Shown: one piece after another, positions 29,068 to 37,758 of the stretch
How positions within the stretch are numbered: the first letter of the stretch is position 1
Layout: each line of letters starts with the position of its first letter
Assembly: GCF_022869865.1 (NCBI RefSeq)
Contig: NZ_CP094984.1
Span: forward strand, 2,604,001 to 2,668,000
Source of the DNA: Arthrobacter zhangbolii
GTDB taxonomy: Bacteria; Actinomycetota; Actinomycetes; Actinomycetales; Micrococcaceae
Direction: 5' to 3'
DNA length: 64,000 bases
Notes under the pieces: generated by a model
What the model was told of the DNA's origin: nothing
The model's database searches: none
The model's input: the letters and a program-made list of their open reading frames with translations, nothing else
Made by a program: the position numbers and the translations under genes

Positions 29068-29097
29068 CCGGGGCCCGGCCTTCTGGCCGGGCCCCGG
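29068..29097 (-). terminator. Hairpin between receptor and permease genes
   Basis: Perfect 13-bp stem (CCGGGGCCCGGCC) with a 4-nt loop, 20 nt after the receptor stop and before the first permease. With no T-tract on the minus strand it more likely stabilises or attenuates, keeping receptor mRNA in excess, as in other ABC operons. Confidence 0.6.
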
Positions 29098-29117
29098 ATC
29101 GGTCGGTCTAGATGAGG

Positions 29118-30761
29118 CTACTTGGCCGTGACGTTGTAGTAGACCGGGACGCCGTTCCAGCCGGTTTCAACGTTCTCCACGTTGTTGCTCCAGCCGGACT
29201 GAGCCACCTGGTACCACAGCGGGATAACGGGGAGGTCCTTGAGCAGGACTTCCTGTGCCTGGTTGAAGATCTCGGCACCCTCTTCAGGAGTGGAAGCCGC
29301 GAGGCCTTCGCTCAGGAGGTTGTCGAACTCTTCGCTGGAGTAGTCACCGTCGTTGGAGCCCGCCCCGGTGCCGTACAGCGGGCCGAGGAAGTTGTTCAGC
29401 GACGGGTAGTCTGCCTGCCAGCCGGTGCGGATGGCGCCGGCGAGCGTCTTGGCAGTTGCGTCTGCGCGCAGTTCCTTGAACGTTGCGTAGGGCTTGCCTT
29501 CGGCGTTGATGCCGAGGTTGTTCTTCAGGCCGTTGGCTACTGCGTCCACCCACTCCTTGTGGTTGGCGTCAGCGTTGTAGCCGATGGTGAAGGGCTTGTC
29601 AGCGGGCCAGGGCTCGATCTTCTCGGCCTGCTCCCACAGCTCCTTGGCCTTCTCGGGGTTGAACTCCAGCACCTCTTCACCGGGGATGCTGTCGCTGTAG
29701 CCCTCGATCACCGGAGCGGTGAATTCCTTGGCCGGTTCACGGGAACCGGAGAAGACCACCGAGGTGATCTCTTCCCGGTCGATGGCCATGGAGATGGCCT
29801 GGCGGCGCAGCTGGCCGGCCTCACCGGAGAACTCGGGCAGGTAGCCCGGGATGGTGATGGTCTGGTTACCGGCGTAAGCCTTCTCGGAGTAGCGGCCCTC
29901 ACCCAGATCGGTCTTGAACGTCTTCAGTGCCGCGTTCGGCATGGTGTCCAGGATGTCCAGGTTGTCCGACTGCAGGTCTGCGTAGGCAGCATCGAAGGAG
30001 GAGTAGAACTTGAAGGTCACTCCGCCGTTCTGCGGGACACGGGTTCCGGTGTAATCCGGGTTTGCAACGAGGTCAATCTGGACCTCGTGCTGCCAGGCAT
30101 CGTCGCCGTCGAGCATGTACGGACCGTTGCCGACGGGCTTTTCGCCGAAGGCGGCCGGATCCTCGAGGGCTGCAGCAGGCAGCGGGAAGAAGGCCGTGTA
30201 GCCGAGGCGCTGCGGGAAGTCAGACTCCGGCTGGCTCAGCTTGACGGTGAACGTGTTGTCATCGACAACCGTCAGGCCGCTCATGGTGTCTGCCGTGGCA
30301 CCTTCAGCGCTGACCTCGTCATAGCCTTCGATGCTCTCGAAGAAGTACGAGTTCAGCTGGGCGTTCTTGGCAGCGGCACCGAAGTTCCAGGCATCCACAA
30401 AGGACTTGGCGGTTACCGGGTCACCGTTGGTGAACTTCTGGTCCGCCTTCACCTTGATGGTGTAGGTCTGGGAATCTTCGGTCTCGATGGACTCGGCCAG
30501 CTCGTTGACCGTGTTGCCGTCAGCGTCGTAGCTGACCAGGCCCTCGAAGAGAAGGTCCATGATGCGTCCGCCGCCAACTTCGTTGGTGTTGACCGGCATC
30601 AGCGGGTTCTGCGGTTCGGTGCCATTGGCAGTAATGATTGCGGTGTTGTCGCCTTCACCGGAGCCTTCGGCCGATTCGTCGGATCCTCCACCGCAGGCGC
30701 TCAGCGCGAGTGCGGCAACAGCCGCTACGCTCAGCATTTTGGAAGTGCGTGTGACGCGCAT
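29118..30761 (-). CDS. Peptide ABC transporter substrate-binding lipoprotein
   Basis: 547 aa. The ATG at 30761 after TTAGGAGGCGG begins a lipoprotein signal peptide (MRVTRTSKMLSVAAVAALAL) with lipobox LSAC. The SBP_bac_5 domain follows (FEGLVSYDADGNTVNELAES, FTNGDPVTAKSFVDAW). Extracytoplasmic, lipid-anchored receptor for oligopeptides. First gene of the four-gene operon. Confidence 0.93.
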   Translation of the reverse strand: MRVTRTSKMLSVAAVAALALSACGGGSDESAEGSGEGDNTAIITANGTEPQNPLMPVNTNEVGGGRIMDLLFEGLVSYDADGNTVNELAESIETEDSQTYTIKVKADQKFTNGDPVTAKSFVDAWNFGAAAKNAQLNSYFFESIEGYDEVSAEGATADTMSGLTVVDDNTFTVKLSQPESDFPQRLGYTAFFPLPAAALEDPAAFGEKPVGNGPYMLDGDDAWQHEVQIDLVANPDYTGTRVPQNGGVTFKFYSSFDAAYADLQSDNLDILDTMPNAALKTFKTDLGEGRYSEKAYAGNQTITIPGYLPEFSGEAGQLRRQAISMAIDREEITSVVFSGSREPAKEFTAPVIEGYSDSIPGEEVLEFNPEKAKELWEQAEKIEPWPADKPFTIGYNADANHKEWVDAVANGLKNNLGINAEGKPYATFKELRADATAKTLAGAIRTGWQADYPSLNNFLGPLYGTGAGSNDGDYSSEEFDNLLSEGLAASTPEEGAEIFNQAQEVLLKDLPVIPLWYQVAQSGWSNNVENVETGWNGVPVYYNVTAK

Positions 30762-31210
30762 TCCGCCTCCTAAGTTCTGTTCGGTTCCGGCGTTGTTACG
30801 CCGGTGTTGCGGCTCCGCCAAATGGTGAACCGACTCACAAAGCCAACAGCATAAGCCCAAGTTGATTCGCGGCGGTAACAAAGTAGGGGTGCCGCCCTGA
30901 CACAGGGGCATCTGTCACCATCGGCCGGCAACGAAAGACGCTCCCCACATGGGATTAAAGCGCATCAAAGCGGCTGGTAACAATTTGGCATACCGGCGGC
31001 GGATTACATGCAATGACATGTCACATTTGCCTGTTTGGTGTGACACTTGTCCGCTGTTTTACCGGTGTCACAACCACAATGCCCACCCCGTAGAGTGCGG
31101 GCTGCACCCCGGAACCGTGCGCGGGTTGTGCGCACCGGTGAGGGGTCCGGCCCGCGGTAAAATCGCAGCGCAGGTGCACCGCGCGCCCGACAACGGGAAT
31201 AGAGGATTCA
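30762..31210. other. 450-bp divergent intergenic region with TGTCAC/GTGACA elements
   Basis: The gap serves the peptide ABC operon (left) and the SDR gene (right). It holds several copies of TGTCAC or its complement: 30898, 30913, 31019, 31041 and 31066. Two of them form a perfect 8-bp inverted repeat, TGTGACAC (31039-31046) and GTGTCACA (31065-31072), with an 18-nt spacer, a plausible regulator-binding site. No RNA gene or ORF with support. Confidence 0.4.
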
Positions 31211-31822
31211 GTGAAGATCACGATTATCGGCGGGTCAAAGGGCACTGGCGCACAGTTGGCGGACCTCGCCCGCACAGCAGGCCACGAGGTGACTGTCCTC
31301 TCCCGAAGCGGGACGGCCACAGACGGCGTGACCGTGCTTACCGGCAATGCCACCGATCCTGCGGCTGCCGCGCGCGCCGTGTCCGGGGCGGACGCCGTCG
31401 TCGTCACCGTTGGCGGCGCCAAAGGTGTTTCCCGTCAGCGTGCCGAAGTCACCAGGACTGTCATCACGGCCATGCAGGAACAGGGCGTGAACCGGCTGTT
31501 GGTGCAGTCTTCCCTGGGTGCCGGGGACTCGGGTTCCCAGCTGCCCGCGCCGTTCCGGCTGGTAATGAAAGCGGTGCTCGCGAAGGCTCTGGCGGACCAC
31601 AACGAGCAGGAAGCTGCGGTGAAGGATTCGGGGCTGGCCTGGACCATCATCCGGCCCACCGGGCTGACTGACAAGGAACCCGCCGGTAAGTGGAAGGCAC
31701 TGGAAACCACCGACGCCGGCCAGCTCGGCGGGTCGATCCCGCGCCGGGACCTCGCTGCGTTCATGCTGCACACCCTTACCGATGACTCCACCGTGGGGAA
31801 GGCCTTTGGAGTCAGCAGCTAG
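31211..31822 (+). CDS. NAD(P)-binding atypical SDR
   Basis: 203 aa. ITIIGGSKGTGAQLADLA is the glycine-rich dinucleotide motif of NmrA-like/atypical SDRs; DAVVVTVGGAKG and LAWTIIRPTGLTDK are usual further points. There is no classical Y-x3-K dyad in place, as in many members of this group that bind NAD(P)H as sensors or act on flavins or small quinones. GTG start after AGAGGA. The substrate is unknown. Confidence 0.8.
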   Translation: MKITIIGGSKGTGAQLADLARTAGHEVTVLSRSGTATDGVTVLTGNATDPAAAARAVSGADAVVVTVGGAKGVSRQRAEVTRTVITAMQEQGVNRLLVQSSLGAGDSGSQLPAPFRLVMKAVLAKALADHNEQEAAVKDSGLAWTIIRPTGLTDKEPAGKWKALETTDAGQLGGSIPRRDLAAFMLHTLTDDSTVGKAFGVSS

Positions 31823-31852
31823 GAGGCCGGGCACCTCAGGCGGGCGGTGACT

Positions 31853-33016
31853 TCAGACCAAGGCCGAGCGGACCGCCGCGAGGATGGCCCGGTGGTCGCT
31901 GCGGAGACGGTGCATCGCGGACAACACGAGGTTCATATAGCCGTGCCCTACCCACTCCGCGTCATCCCGGAGCGCCTCTTCAACGGCCGCCTTCGTCATC
32001 GGGATGAAATCGAGTCCGTTCGATTCCCAGTCATCCGGGCCCATGCCGAGCCGACGGGCCGCGATGAAGGACGCGTTGGTCCACCCCGTCTGGGTCAGAT
32101 TGACGTGACCCAGCAGGGCCCATTCATACCGGGTGACGTCGCAGATAAGGCCGTGGAACGTGATCCGGTTACGAATATCCGGTTCATTCTCAAGATCGAT
32201 TCCGAGTTCCTCTGAGATTCCCCGCAATGCCGTGCGGTAGGGATCCGGAAGCCCGGTTTTGGGGTCCAGGTCCATCAACGCCATGCCTTCATTGACCGAG
32301 ATGTGCCGCAGGTTGCGGCCGCCGGAGGTTTTCGCACTCCGACGGGTGAGGAGCAGATGATCATCTGCCGTTTCAATGGTCAGGTTAATGCCAAAGGAAT
32401 GCGACAGGCCCGGCAGTACGTCCAGTAATTCTTCACCAAGGATTTCACCACCCGCCAGGCCTTCAGCGAAGCGCTTCTCCCATTCCGAGGAGATCACCTG
32501 GAAGGACGCATAATCGGTTTTCGCGTAGTGGAGTTTTAATGCAGGCAACTCGTGGGAACCCACCCGCGAGACCTCCAACCGGCGCAGCGCAAGCATCTCA
32601 GCGTTCCAGGCTCCCGGTGCGGCGTCCAGCTCCCTGCGTTTATCCTCGATCATCCGTTCCAGATCCGCAGCTCCGCCTGGCTGCAGCCTCGTTGGCAACC
32701 TGTCAACAAGTCCACCGGCAGACTGTGCAGGCAGAGTTGCGGAGAACAGATGCTCCGGGCGGAAACCGTCCACGGCAAACTGCCTGACGTAGATCTCATG
32801 TTTGGCCGCGCCCACGGCAAAGGTTTCTCCGGAACCGAGGAGCCGGGTTTCCCTGCGAAGCCGGCGTTGCCGGTGGATTCGGCCAAAGGTTTTATACCAG
32901 AGCGGCTGGACCAGCCTGCCGGATATATTGAGGAATTTCTCAGCGACCACTCCGGCGGACGCACTTAGCAATAATGCGAAACTGTAGGACCACGCGCCGG
33001 AAACCCATTCAAACAT
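31853..33016 (-). CDS. Membrane-anchored protein with Nudix-like C-terminal domain
   Basis: 387 aa, unrecognised as a whole. One N-terminal transmembrane helix (about residues 11-29) is followed by a basic stretch, an alpha-helical middle part (about 120-200) and a C-terminal domain with HISVNEGMALMDLD and YRTALRGISEELGIDL. The latter resembles a Nudix box but has G where the RE pair has its E, and the upstream E is missing, so hydrolysis is doubtful. Similar Nudix-like proteins occur scattered in bacterial accessory regions. The ATG follows TAGGAT by 6 nt. Surrounded by accessory genes. Confidence 0.6.
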   Translation of the reverse strand: MFEWVSGAWSYSFALLLSASAGVVAEKFLNISGRLVQPLWYKTFGRIHRQRRLRRETRLLGSGETFAVGAAKHEIYVRQFAVDGFRPEHLFSATLPAQSAGGLVDRLPTRLQPGGAADLERMIEDKRRELDAAPGAWNAEMLALRRLEVSRVGSHELPALKLHYAKTDYASFQVISSEWEKRFAEGLAGGEILGEELLDVLPGLSHSFGINLTIETADDHLLLTRRSAKTSGGRNLRHISVNEGMALMDLDPKTGLPDPYRTALRGISEELGIDLENEPDIRNRITFHGLICDVTRYEWALLGHVNLTQTGWTNASFIAARRLGMGPDDWESNGLDFIPMTKAAVEEALRDDAEWVGHGYMNLVLSAMHRLRSDHRAILAAVRSALV

Positions 33017-33022
33017 GGGTTC

Positions 33023-33028
33023 ATCCTA
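33023..33028 (-). promoter_or_regulatory. -10 box for leaderless Nudix-like gene
   Basis: TAGGAT on the minus strand, 6 nt before the ATG at 33016. Confidence 0.5.
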
Positions 33029-33055
33029 GGTGCTTTTGGAATTATGACCTGCGCA

Positions 33056-34072
33056 TCAATTCCCCGCGGGTACAGCCTCTTTCTCTTTGCGGGCCCGGAA
33101 TGCCTTAATGGACGGTCCGCTGAACCACAGTGCCGCGCCTGCGAGGACCCAGATCCCCAGGGTCAGGGCCGCGGCCCCGCCGCCGACGCCGCCAAAGTAG
33201 GCAACGGAGCGCACAAGCGTACCGGCAGCGCCGGGAGGTAGGAGCTGGCCAATTACTGCAACCCCGCCCGGAAGCCACTGGGCGCTGGTGGCAATGCCGG
33301 CAAAGGGATTGCCAACAAACATCATGGACATAGCCGCGATGGTGAAACCTTTTGTGCCAAAACACTCGTTGAGACCGGCCAGCGGCAGTGCCAGCGCGGC
33401 GATACCCAGCGCCACACTTGCCGCGACCGGAACCAGCGGTCCCTCGATGCTGCCGAACAGATATTTGAGGACCGCGGCGACAACAAATCCCCCCGCCACG
33501 GAAAAACCGGTAAGCCCGGCAAAGATCCACCAGCGCTGCCCGGACAGCATTGAGCGGAACGCCACGGCCGGCACAATGCCGCCGAACACCAGCGGAAAGG
33601 CCAGCCCTCCGATGCCCACGCCGGTGGGGTCGCCCGGGGGAAGCGGAACCACGTCTACGATCTCCGCTGTCTGTCCCATGCCGCCCGCCATTGTGGCCCC
33701 GACGTTGCTGACCGTTCCTGACACCGCCGTGGAACCGGCACTGGCAACATAGACGGTCATATCCGGATCCGTGAAGTCGAACCCGCCGACAATCTCCCGG
33801 TCCCGGATTCCTTCCTGGAGCTCATCTGCGCTCCCGTAGGACTGCACCGTGAAGGCACCCGGTGACTGGTCCTCCAGCGTCTCGGCGACCGATGCTGCCC
33901 GGTCCTGGGATCCCACCACGCCAAGGGCCAGATCCCGCGGCCCGGAGTGGAGCGAGGGTGAGATGAACAGCATCAGCAGCGCCAGCAGAATGACGGAGAG
34001 CCCGAGGGTCAGGCCGGCCCACACGGCCGCGTGCTTTCGATGCGAGCCGGAGGACGGCGGGAGGGATGACAT
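33056..34072 (-). CDS. YhgE/ABC-2-like membrane protein
   Basis: 338 aa from the ATG at 34072, preceded by GGAAAGAAGAAGGAA. The first helix (about residues 15-36) leads to an extracytoplasmic domain of about 110 residues (GVVGSQDRAASVAETLEDQS and onwards), then five or six helices at the C-terminus, the YhgE/Pip and ABC-2 permease layout. No ATPase gene is nearby. Divergent from a TetR regulator whose putative operators lie in the shared promoter, so it is probably induced by a TetR ligand; an efflux or envelope role is inferred. Confidence 0.75.
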   Translation of the reverse strand: MSSLPPSSGSHRKHAAVWAGLTLGLSVILLALLMLFISPSLHSGPRDLALGVVGSQDRAASVAETLEDQSPGAFTVQSYGSADELQEGIRDREIVGGFDFTDPDMTVYVASAGSTAVSGTVSNVGATMAGGMGQTAEIVDVVPLPPGDPTGVGIGGLAFPLVFGGIVPAVAFRSMLSGQRWWIFAGLTGFSVAGGFVVAAVLKYLFGSIEGPLVPVAASVALGIAALALPLAGLNECFGTKGFTIAAMSMMFVGNPFAGIATSAQWLPGGVAVIGQLLPPGAAGTLVRSVAYFGGVGGGAAALTLGIWVLAGAALWFSGPSIKAFRARKEKEAVPAGN

Positions 34073-34086
34073 GGTTCCTTCTTCTT

Positions 34087-34130
34087 TCCGGAGGTATTTC
34101 CTCCGCTTACATGGACGATATTCCTCCGGT
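34087..34130. promoter_or_regulatory. Putative TetR operator cluster
   Basis: CCGGAGG at 34088 with CCTCCG at 34100 makes a 17-nt palindrome (5-nt centre TATTT), and a further half-site CCTCCGG sits at 34123. All three lie between the YhgE-like gene and the TetR gene. Confidence 0.5.
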
Positions 34131-34162
34131 TTAGACTGAGGGTCAACTTGAGGGAGGCATGG

Positions 34163-34732
34163 ATGCGAGCCGACGCTGTACAGCGAAGAGAAGCGATCAT
34201 CGGCCATGCGAGACATGTGTTTGCCGCGCGAGGCGGTGACGTTGCCTTGGAAGCAGTGGCCGCTGCCAGCGGCGTTGGTATTGCGACGCTCTACCGGAAC
34301 TTCCCGTCCCGGGACGACCTGATCCGGGCGGTGATCGAGGATATGGTCCGGGAGATCCTGGCGATCGTTGCCGAGGCCCGCGCCGCTGCCGCAAAGGACC
34401 CGGCGGAGGCCTGGAAGGGCTTGCTGGCCAGGTTGATGGAGATGGAACTCGGAGCCCTGACCGATGGTCTTGTCCTGCAGGCCGGTGCAGGAACAGACGC
34501 AGCAGGCGCATCGCCGCTCGTGCAGATCCAACAGCCCGCACTCGACGCCTTGGAAGAGCTGCTGACGATTCTGAAGCGCACCAATGCCGTGCGGACGAGC
34601 ATCACTGCCCCCGGGGTCATTGTGGCGGTGGCCACCATTACCCGCCCGCAGGCGCCGGCCATCCGCGACGCGGCTCCCGGTGTCCCGGGAGAGCTCGCCG
34701 AGGCCTACCTTCTCTGGAGCAGCGCCGGATAA
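34163..34732 (+). CDS. TetR-family transcriptional regulator
   Basis: 189 aa from the ATG at 34163, with GAGGGAGG 4 nt before it (a TTG 15 nt upstream is less likely). The N-terminal helix-turn-helix is clear: VALEAVAAASGVGIATLYRNF. The C-terminal ligand domain (about 80-189) is variable. It probably represses itself and the divergent YhgE-like gene; the MFS-CBS gene 205 nt downstream on the same strand could also be a target. Confidence 0.9.
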   Translation: MRADAVQRREAIIGHARHVFAARGGDVALEAVAAASGVGIATLYRNFPSRDDLIRAVIEDMVREILAIVAEARAAAAKDPAEAWKGLLARLMEMELGALTDGLVLQAGAGTDAAGASPLVQIQQPALDALEELLTILKRTNAVRTSITAPGVIVAVATITRPQAPAIRDAAPGVPGELAEAYLLWSSAG

Positions 34733-34937
34733 ACCCGCGATAAGTTGCGGCCCCGCCCCGGCATTGACGGGCCGCATACGGCCCACGACGCCCGAGCCCC
34801 GGGCCGGTGACCTGCTAAGATTGATGCGGCCTATGGCCATCACGGCATCGATGACACGACACGCGGGGCACTGCAAAAAGTACCTTCTGACACGGCACGG
34901 TCGATCGCCTCCACACCGCCGACTGTCAGGAGACTCC

Positions 34938-36872
34938 ATGGCGCCCTCTTCAATTTCCCGTCCCGATATCAAGGGACGCGCAGGTGGAATGATCGCGGTC
35001 GCAGCGGCCGCTGCGTTCCTCGCCACCTTCAACGAGACGTTCCTCAACGTAGCCTTCACGCCGATCATGCAGGACTTCGGCGTCAACATCAGTACCGTTC
35101 AGTGGCTGACCACGGGTTACCTGCTTGTCGCAGCCGTGTTCGTACCCGTCGCCAACGTTCTGTACCACCGGTTCCCCACCAGACCGCTGTTCGTCGCCGT
35201 CGTCGCCATCATGGTTGTCGGATCGGTGGTGGGAGCCCTTGCGCCCACCTTCGAAGTGCTGCTGATTGCCCGCTTGCTGCAGGCCATCGGAACCGGTCTG
35301 CTCACCCCCATCGGCATGAACATCACGCTTGCCGTGTCGCCCCGCGAAAAGCTGGGGCTCAACATGGGCATTATGGCGGCGATGACCACCCTCGGCCCGT
35401 CGCTGGCCATCGTCCTGTCCGGCGCCATTCTGACCGTCGCTCCCTGGACCACGCTGATGTGGGTATTCGGCGGCCTCACCCTCGCCGTGCTCCTCGCCGG
35501 TGCCTTCGTTGTGCGGAACGCCGCTGAGCTGGGCCGGCCGGTTCTCGACATTCTCTCGTTCATTCTTGTTGCTGCCGGTCTGGTCGGGATCCTCTACGGC
35601 GTATCCAGCGCCTTCGAGGGATCTGCCCTTTACGCAGGTATCGCCGGCATCGTTGGATTGCTCGCCATGTGGCTGTTCGTCCTCCGTCAGCGCCGCATCG
35701 CTAATCCGCTGATCGACATGCGCCCGTTCTCCAACGCACCTTTTGTGCTCGGTGTACTGATGACGATGCTCGGCCTGGTCTTCGTCTTCGCCATGAACGT
35801 GGTTATCCCGCTGTTCCTCCAGGGCGCGCTGGACATGCCGCCGCTGGGCGCCTCGCTCACCCTCGCCCCCGGCATCCTCCTCACCGTAGGCATGGGACCG
35901 ATTGCCGGCCGCATGTTCGACCGGCACGGCGGCCGCTGGTCCATTCCGCTCGGGTTCCTCGTTATGGCGGTCTTCGTCACGCTCGTCGGTGTTGCTGCGG
36001 GCCACTCGTCGGTCTGGATCTTCGGCATCCTCTACGTTCCGGCAGTGCTGGCAACGGCATTCGTCGTCGGGCCTGCGCAGACGTTCGCGCTGTCCAACCT
36101 CGACCGTGAGACCAGCCCGCACGGCGTCACGATTGTCTCCACCAGCTTCCAGATCGCCGGCTGCGTGGGTACCTCGCTCGCCACCGGTATCTACGGCGCA
36201 GTGATTGCGGCGAAAGCCGGTACCGGGATCAGCGACACTGATTCGCTGCTGGCCGGGTTCCACGGCGCCGTCGCCTTCGTGGTCGCCACCTCGCTTCTCG
36301 GCATCCTCCTCGCGTTCCTGGCCTACCGTTCGGTGCGCTCACGCCGCAGCACTGAAAGTGTGCAGCACCCGGCTTCCGCCCTGGATACGCTCATGAAGTC
36401 CGACGTGTACGCCCTGTCCTCGGAACAGTCCGTCCTCGACGCCCTCCGGACCTTCGCTGAGCGCGGTATCTCGGGAGCACCGGTTCTCAACGCGGACGGC
36501 ACGCTGGCAGGCTTCCTGTCCGACGGCGACGTCCTGCGCTATCTCTCGGCAACCCACCCGTCCTCGACGTCGATCTACTCCTACGCCATCGGGGCCGAGG
36601 ACGATTTGGAACAGGCCATGTCCGATCTGGCGAACCTGAACGTCATGCGGCTCGCAACGCACGACGTCGTCACTCTCGACGCCGGCGCATCGCTCAGTGA
36701 CGCTGTGGCTGCCCTGTCCGACGCGCGGCTCAAGAAGGTTCCGGTGGTCAACGGGGCTGATTCCCGTCCCATCGGCATCGTAAGCCGGTCCGCGGTCAAC
36801 CGCCTGGCGATCGCAACGTACCTGCGTTCGCGCGGTGAAACTGCGCAGACTGAAGCCGGTACCCCGGCGTAG
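34938..36872 (+). CDS. MFS exporter fused to a CBS-domain pair
   Basis: 644 aa. Residues about 10-470 are a DHA2-type drug:H+ antiporter, with 12-14 helices, the GTGLLTPIGMNITLA region and a conserved GPSLAIVLSGAI motif C-like segment. From about residue 480 two CBS motifs follow (DTLMKSDVYALSSEQSVLDA ... GAPVLNADGTLAGFLSDGD; and VMRLATHDVVTLDAGASLSD ... VPVVNGADSRPIGIVSRS). CBS pairs bind adenosyl compounds or other ligands and here may gate transport. Start after AGGAGA. A perfect terminator follows. Confidence 0.88.
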   Translation: MAPSSISRPDIKGRAGGMIAVAAAAAFLATFNETFLNVAFTPIMQDFGVNISTVQWLTTGYLLVAAVFVPVANVLYHRFPTRPLFVAVVAIMVVGSVVGALAPTFEVLLIARLLQAIGTGLLTPIGMNITLAVSPREKLGLNMGIMAAMTTLGPSLAIVLSGAILTVAPWTTLMWVFGGLTLAVLLAGAFVVRNAAELGRPVLDILSFILVAAGLVGILYGVSSAFEGSALYAGIAGIVGLLAMWLFVLRQRRIANPLIDMRPFSNAPFVLGVLMTMLGLVFVFAMNVVIPLFLQGALDMPPLGASLTLAPGILLTVGMGPIAGRMFDRHGGRWSIPLGFLVMAVFVTLVGVAAGHSSVWIFGILYVPAVLATAFVVGPAQTFALSNLDRETSPHGVTIVSTSFQIAGCVGTSLATGIYGAVIAAKAGTGISDTDSLLAGFHGAVAFVVATSLLGILLAFLAYRSVRSRRSTESVQHPASALDTLMKSDVYALSSEQSVLDALRTFAERGISGAPVLNADGTLAGFLSDGDVLRYLSATHPSSTSIYSYAIGAEDDLEQAMSDLANLNVMRLATHDVVTLDAGASLSDAVAALSDARLKKVPVVNGADSRPIGIVSRSAVNRLAIATYLRSRGETAQTEAGTPA

Positions 36873-36879
36873 CCCCGCG

Positions 36880-36922
36880 AAATAGTGAAGGCCAGGCCCG
36901 TCGGGCCTGGCCTTCACTATTT
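36880..36922 (+). terminator. Intrinsic terminator after MFS-CBS gene
   Basis: Perfect inverted repeat, about 21-bp arms (AAATAGTGAAGGCCAGGCCCG and complement, effectively no loop beyond the tip), with the outer AAATA/TATTT tracts on both sides. It also serves the convergent reductase gene. Confidence 0.9.
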
Positions 36923-36942
36923 ACCGGTGGTCTTCCCTGCCA

Positions 36943-37500
36943 TTAGCCAGCCCGCCGGTAGTGCACCGAGATGGCACCATTGCCCATCGGTTCAGCGGAG
37001 ATCAGTTCGAGACTGCGGGTGCTGTTGAGAAGGCCCCCGTACAGGGTGGGACCGTGGCCGGTAATTCTGGGGTGGACGAGGAAAATGTACTCATCAACCA
37101 GGTCCAGCCGGTCCAGACCGGACGCCAGCATGCCGCTGCCGAGAAGAACACCGTCCGGGGTCCTGTCCTTGAGGTCCAGTATTGCCGTCCGCAGATCCCC
37201 TTCGATGTGGTGGCTGTTATTCCACGGGAAGTCGCTGCGCGTCGCGGACACCACGTACTTGGGTTTGTTTTCCAGCGTGAGGGCCCAGTCCCGCATTGCC
37301 GGCGGTGCTTTCACCTCCCCACTGGCAACCAGCGGCCAATAGTCCTCCATCATTTCGTACGTGGTGCGGCCCCAGAGCATGGCGCCGGCCTCGTCCAGGA
37401 GGGCAGTGAAGTGCGCGTGTGTCTCGTCGTCGACAATGCCCGCCCGGTGGTCGATACAACCGTCAAGGGTGACGTTGATACTGAAGGTGAGCCGGCCCAT
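36943..37500 (-). CDS. Dihydrofolate reductase-like protein (RibD C-terminal family)
   Basis: 185 aa. MGRLTFSINVTLDGCIDH, MLWGRTTYEMMEDYWP, KYVVSATRSDFPWNN and GVLLGSGMLASGLDRLDLVD are typical of the many YyaP/YwjB-type proteins with the RibD_C fold, which bind NADPH; true substrates are unknown. The ATG at 37500 has only a weak ribosome-binding site. Confidence 0.85.
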   Translation of the reverse strand: MGRLTFSINVTLDGCIDHRAGIVDDETHAHFTALLDEAGAMLWGRTTYEMMEDYWPLVASGEVKAPPAMRDWALTLENKPKYVVSATRSDFPWNNSHHIEGDLRTAILDLKDRTPDGVLLGSGMLASGLDRLDLVDEYIFLVHPRITGHGPTLYGGLLNSTRSLELISAEPMGNGAISVHYRRAG

Positions 37501-37758
37501 ACACTGATTCTTCGCGTCGCCGGCGCTCGTGTGCAAGGGCTGCCGGTTATTCCAGGGCCTGCCCTGCGCCAAACGTCCTGAATCGGGTCACAATACAGTG
37601 ACGGCGACCGGCAACTGCGAACTGTTTCGTTTCCCGTACCGACATATACGTATGTGGACGGATCTACCTGAAGAAATACATCGACAAGCGGAAACCGAAC
37701 GGGATCCCTTGAACGGAACATTAGCTGCGCTGACGCCGGCGCTGGAAAAGGAACTCTC

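Noticed and set aside
29112-30773. 553-aa open frame on the plus strand
   Set aside because: Exactly antisense to the peptide-binding lipoprotein; no signal peptide, domain or ribosome-binding site.
34950-36263. 437-aa open frame on the minus strand
   Set aside because: Antisense to the MFS-CBS gene; extremely rich in Glu, Asp, His and Arg as expected from complementing a membrane protein.
36943-37572. Upstream extension of the DHFR-like gene to 37572
   Set aside because: The extra 24 residues have no similarity to the family, which starts at MGRLTFSINV (37500).
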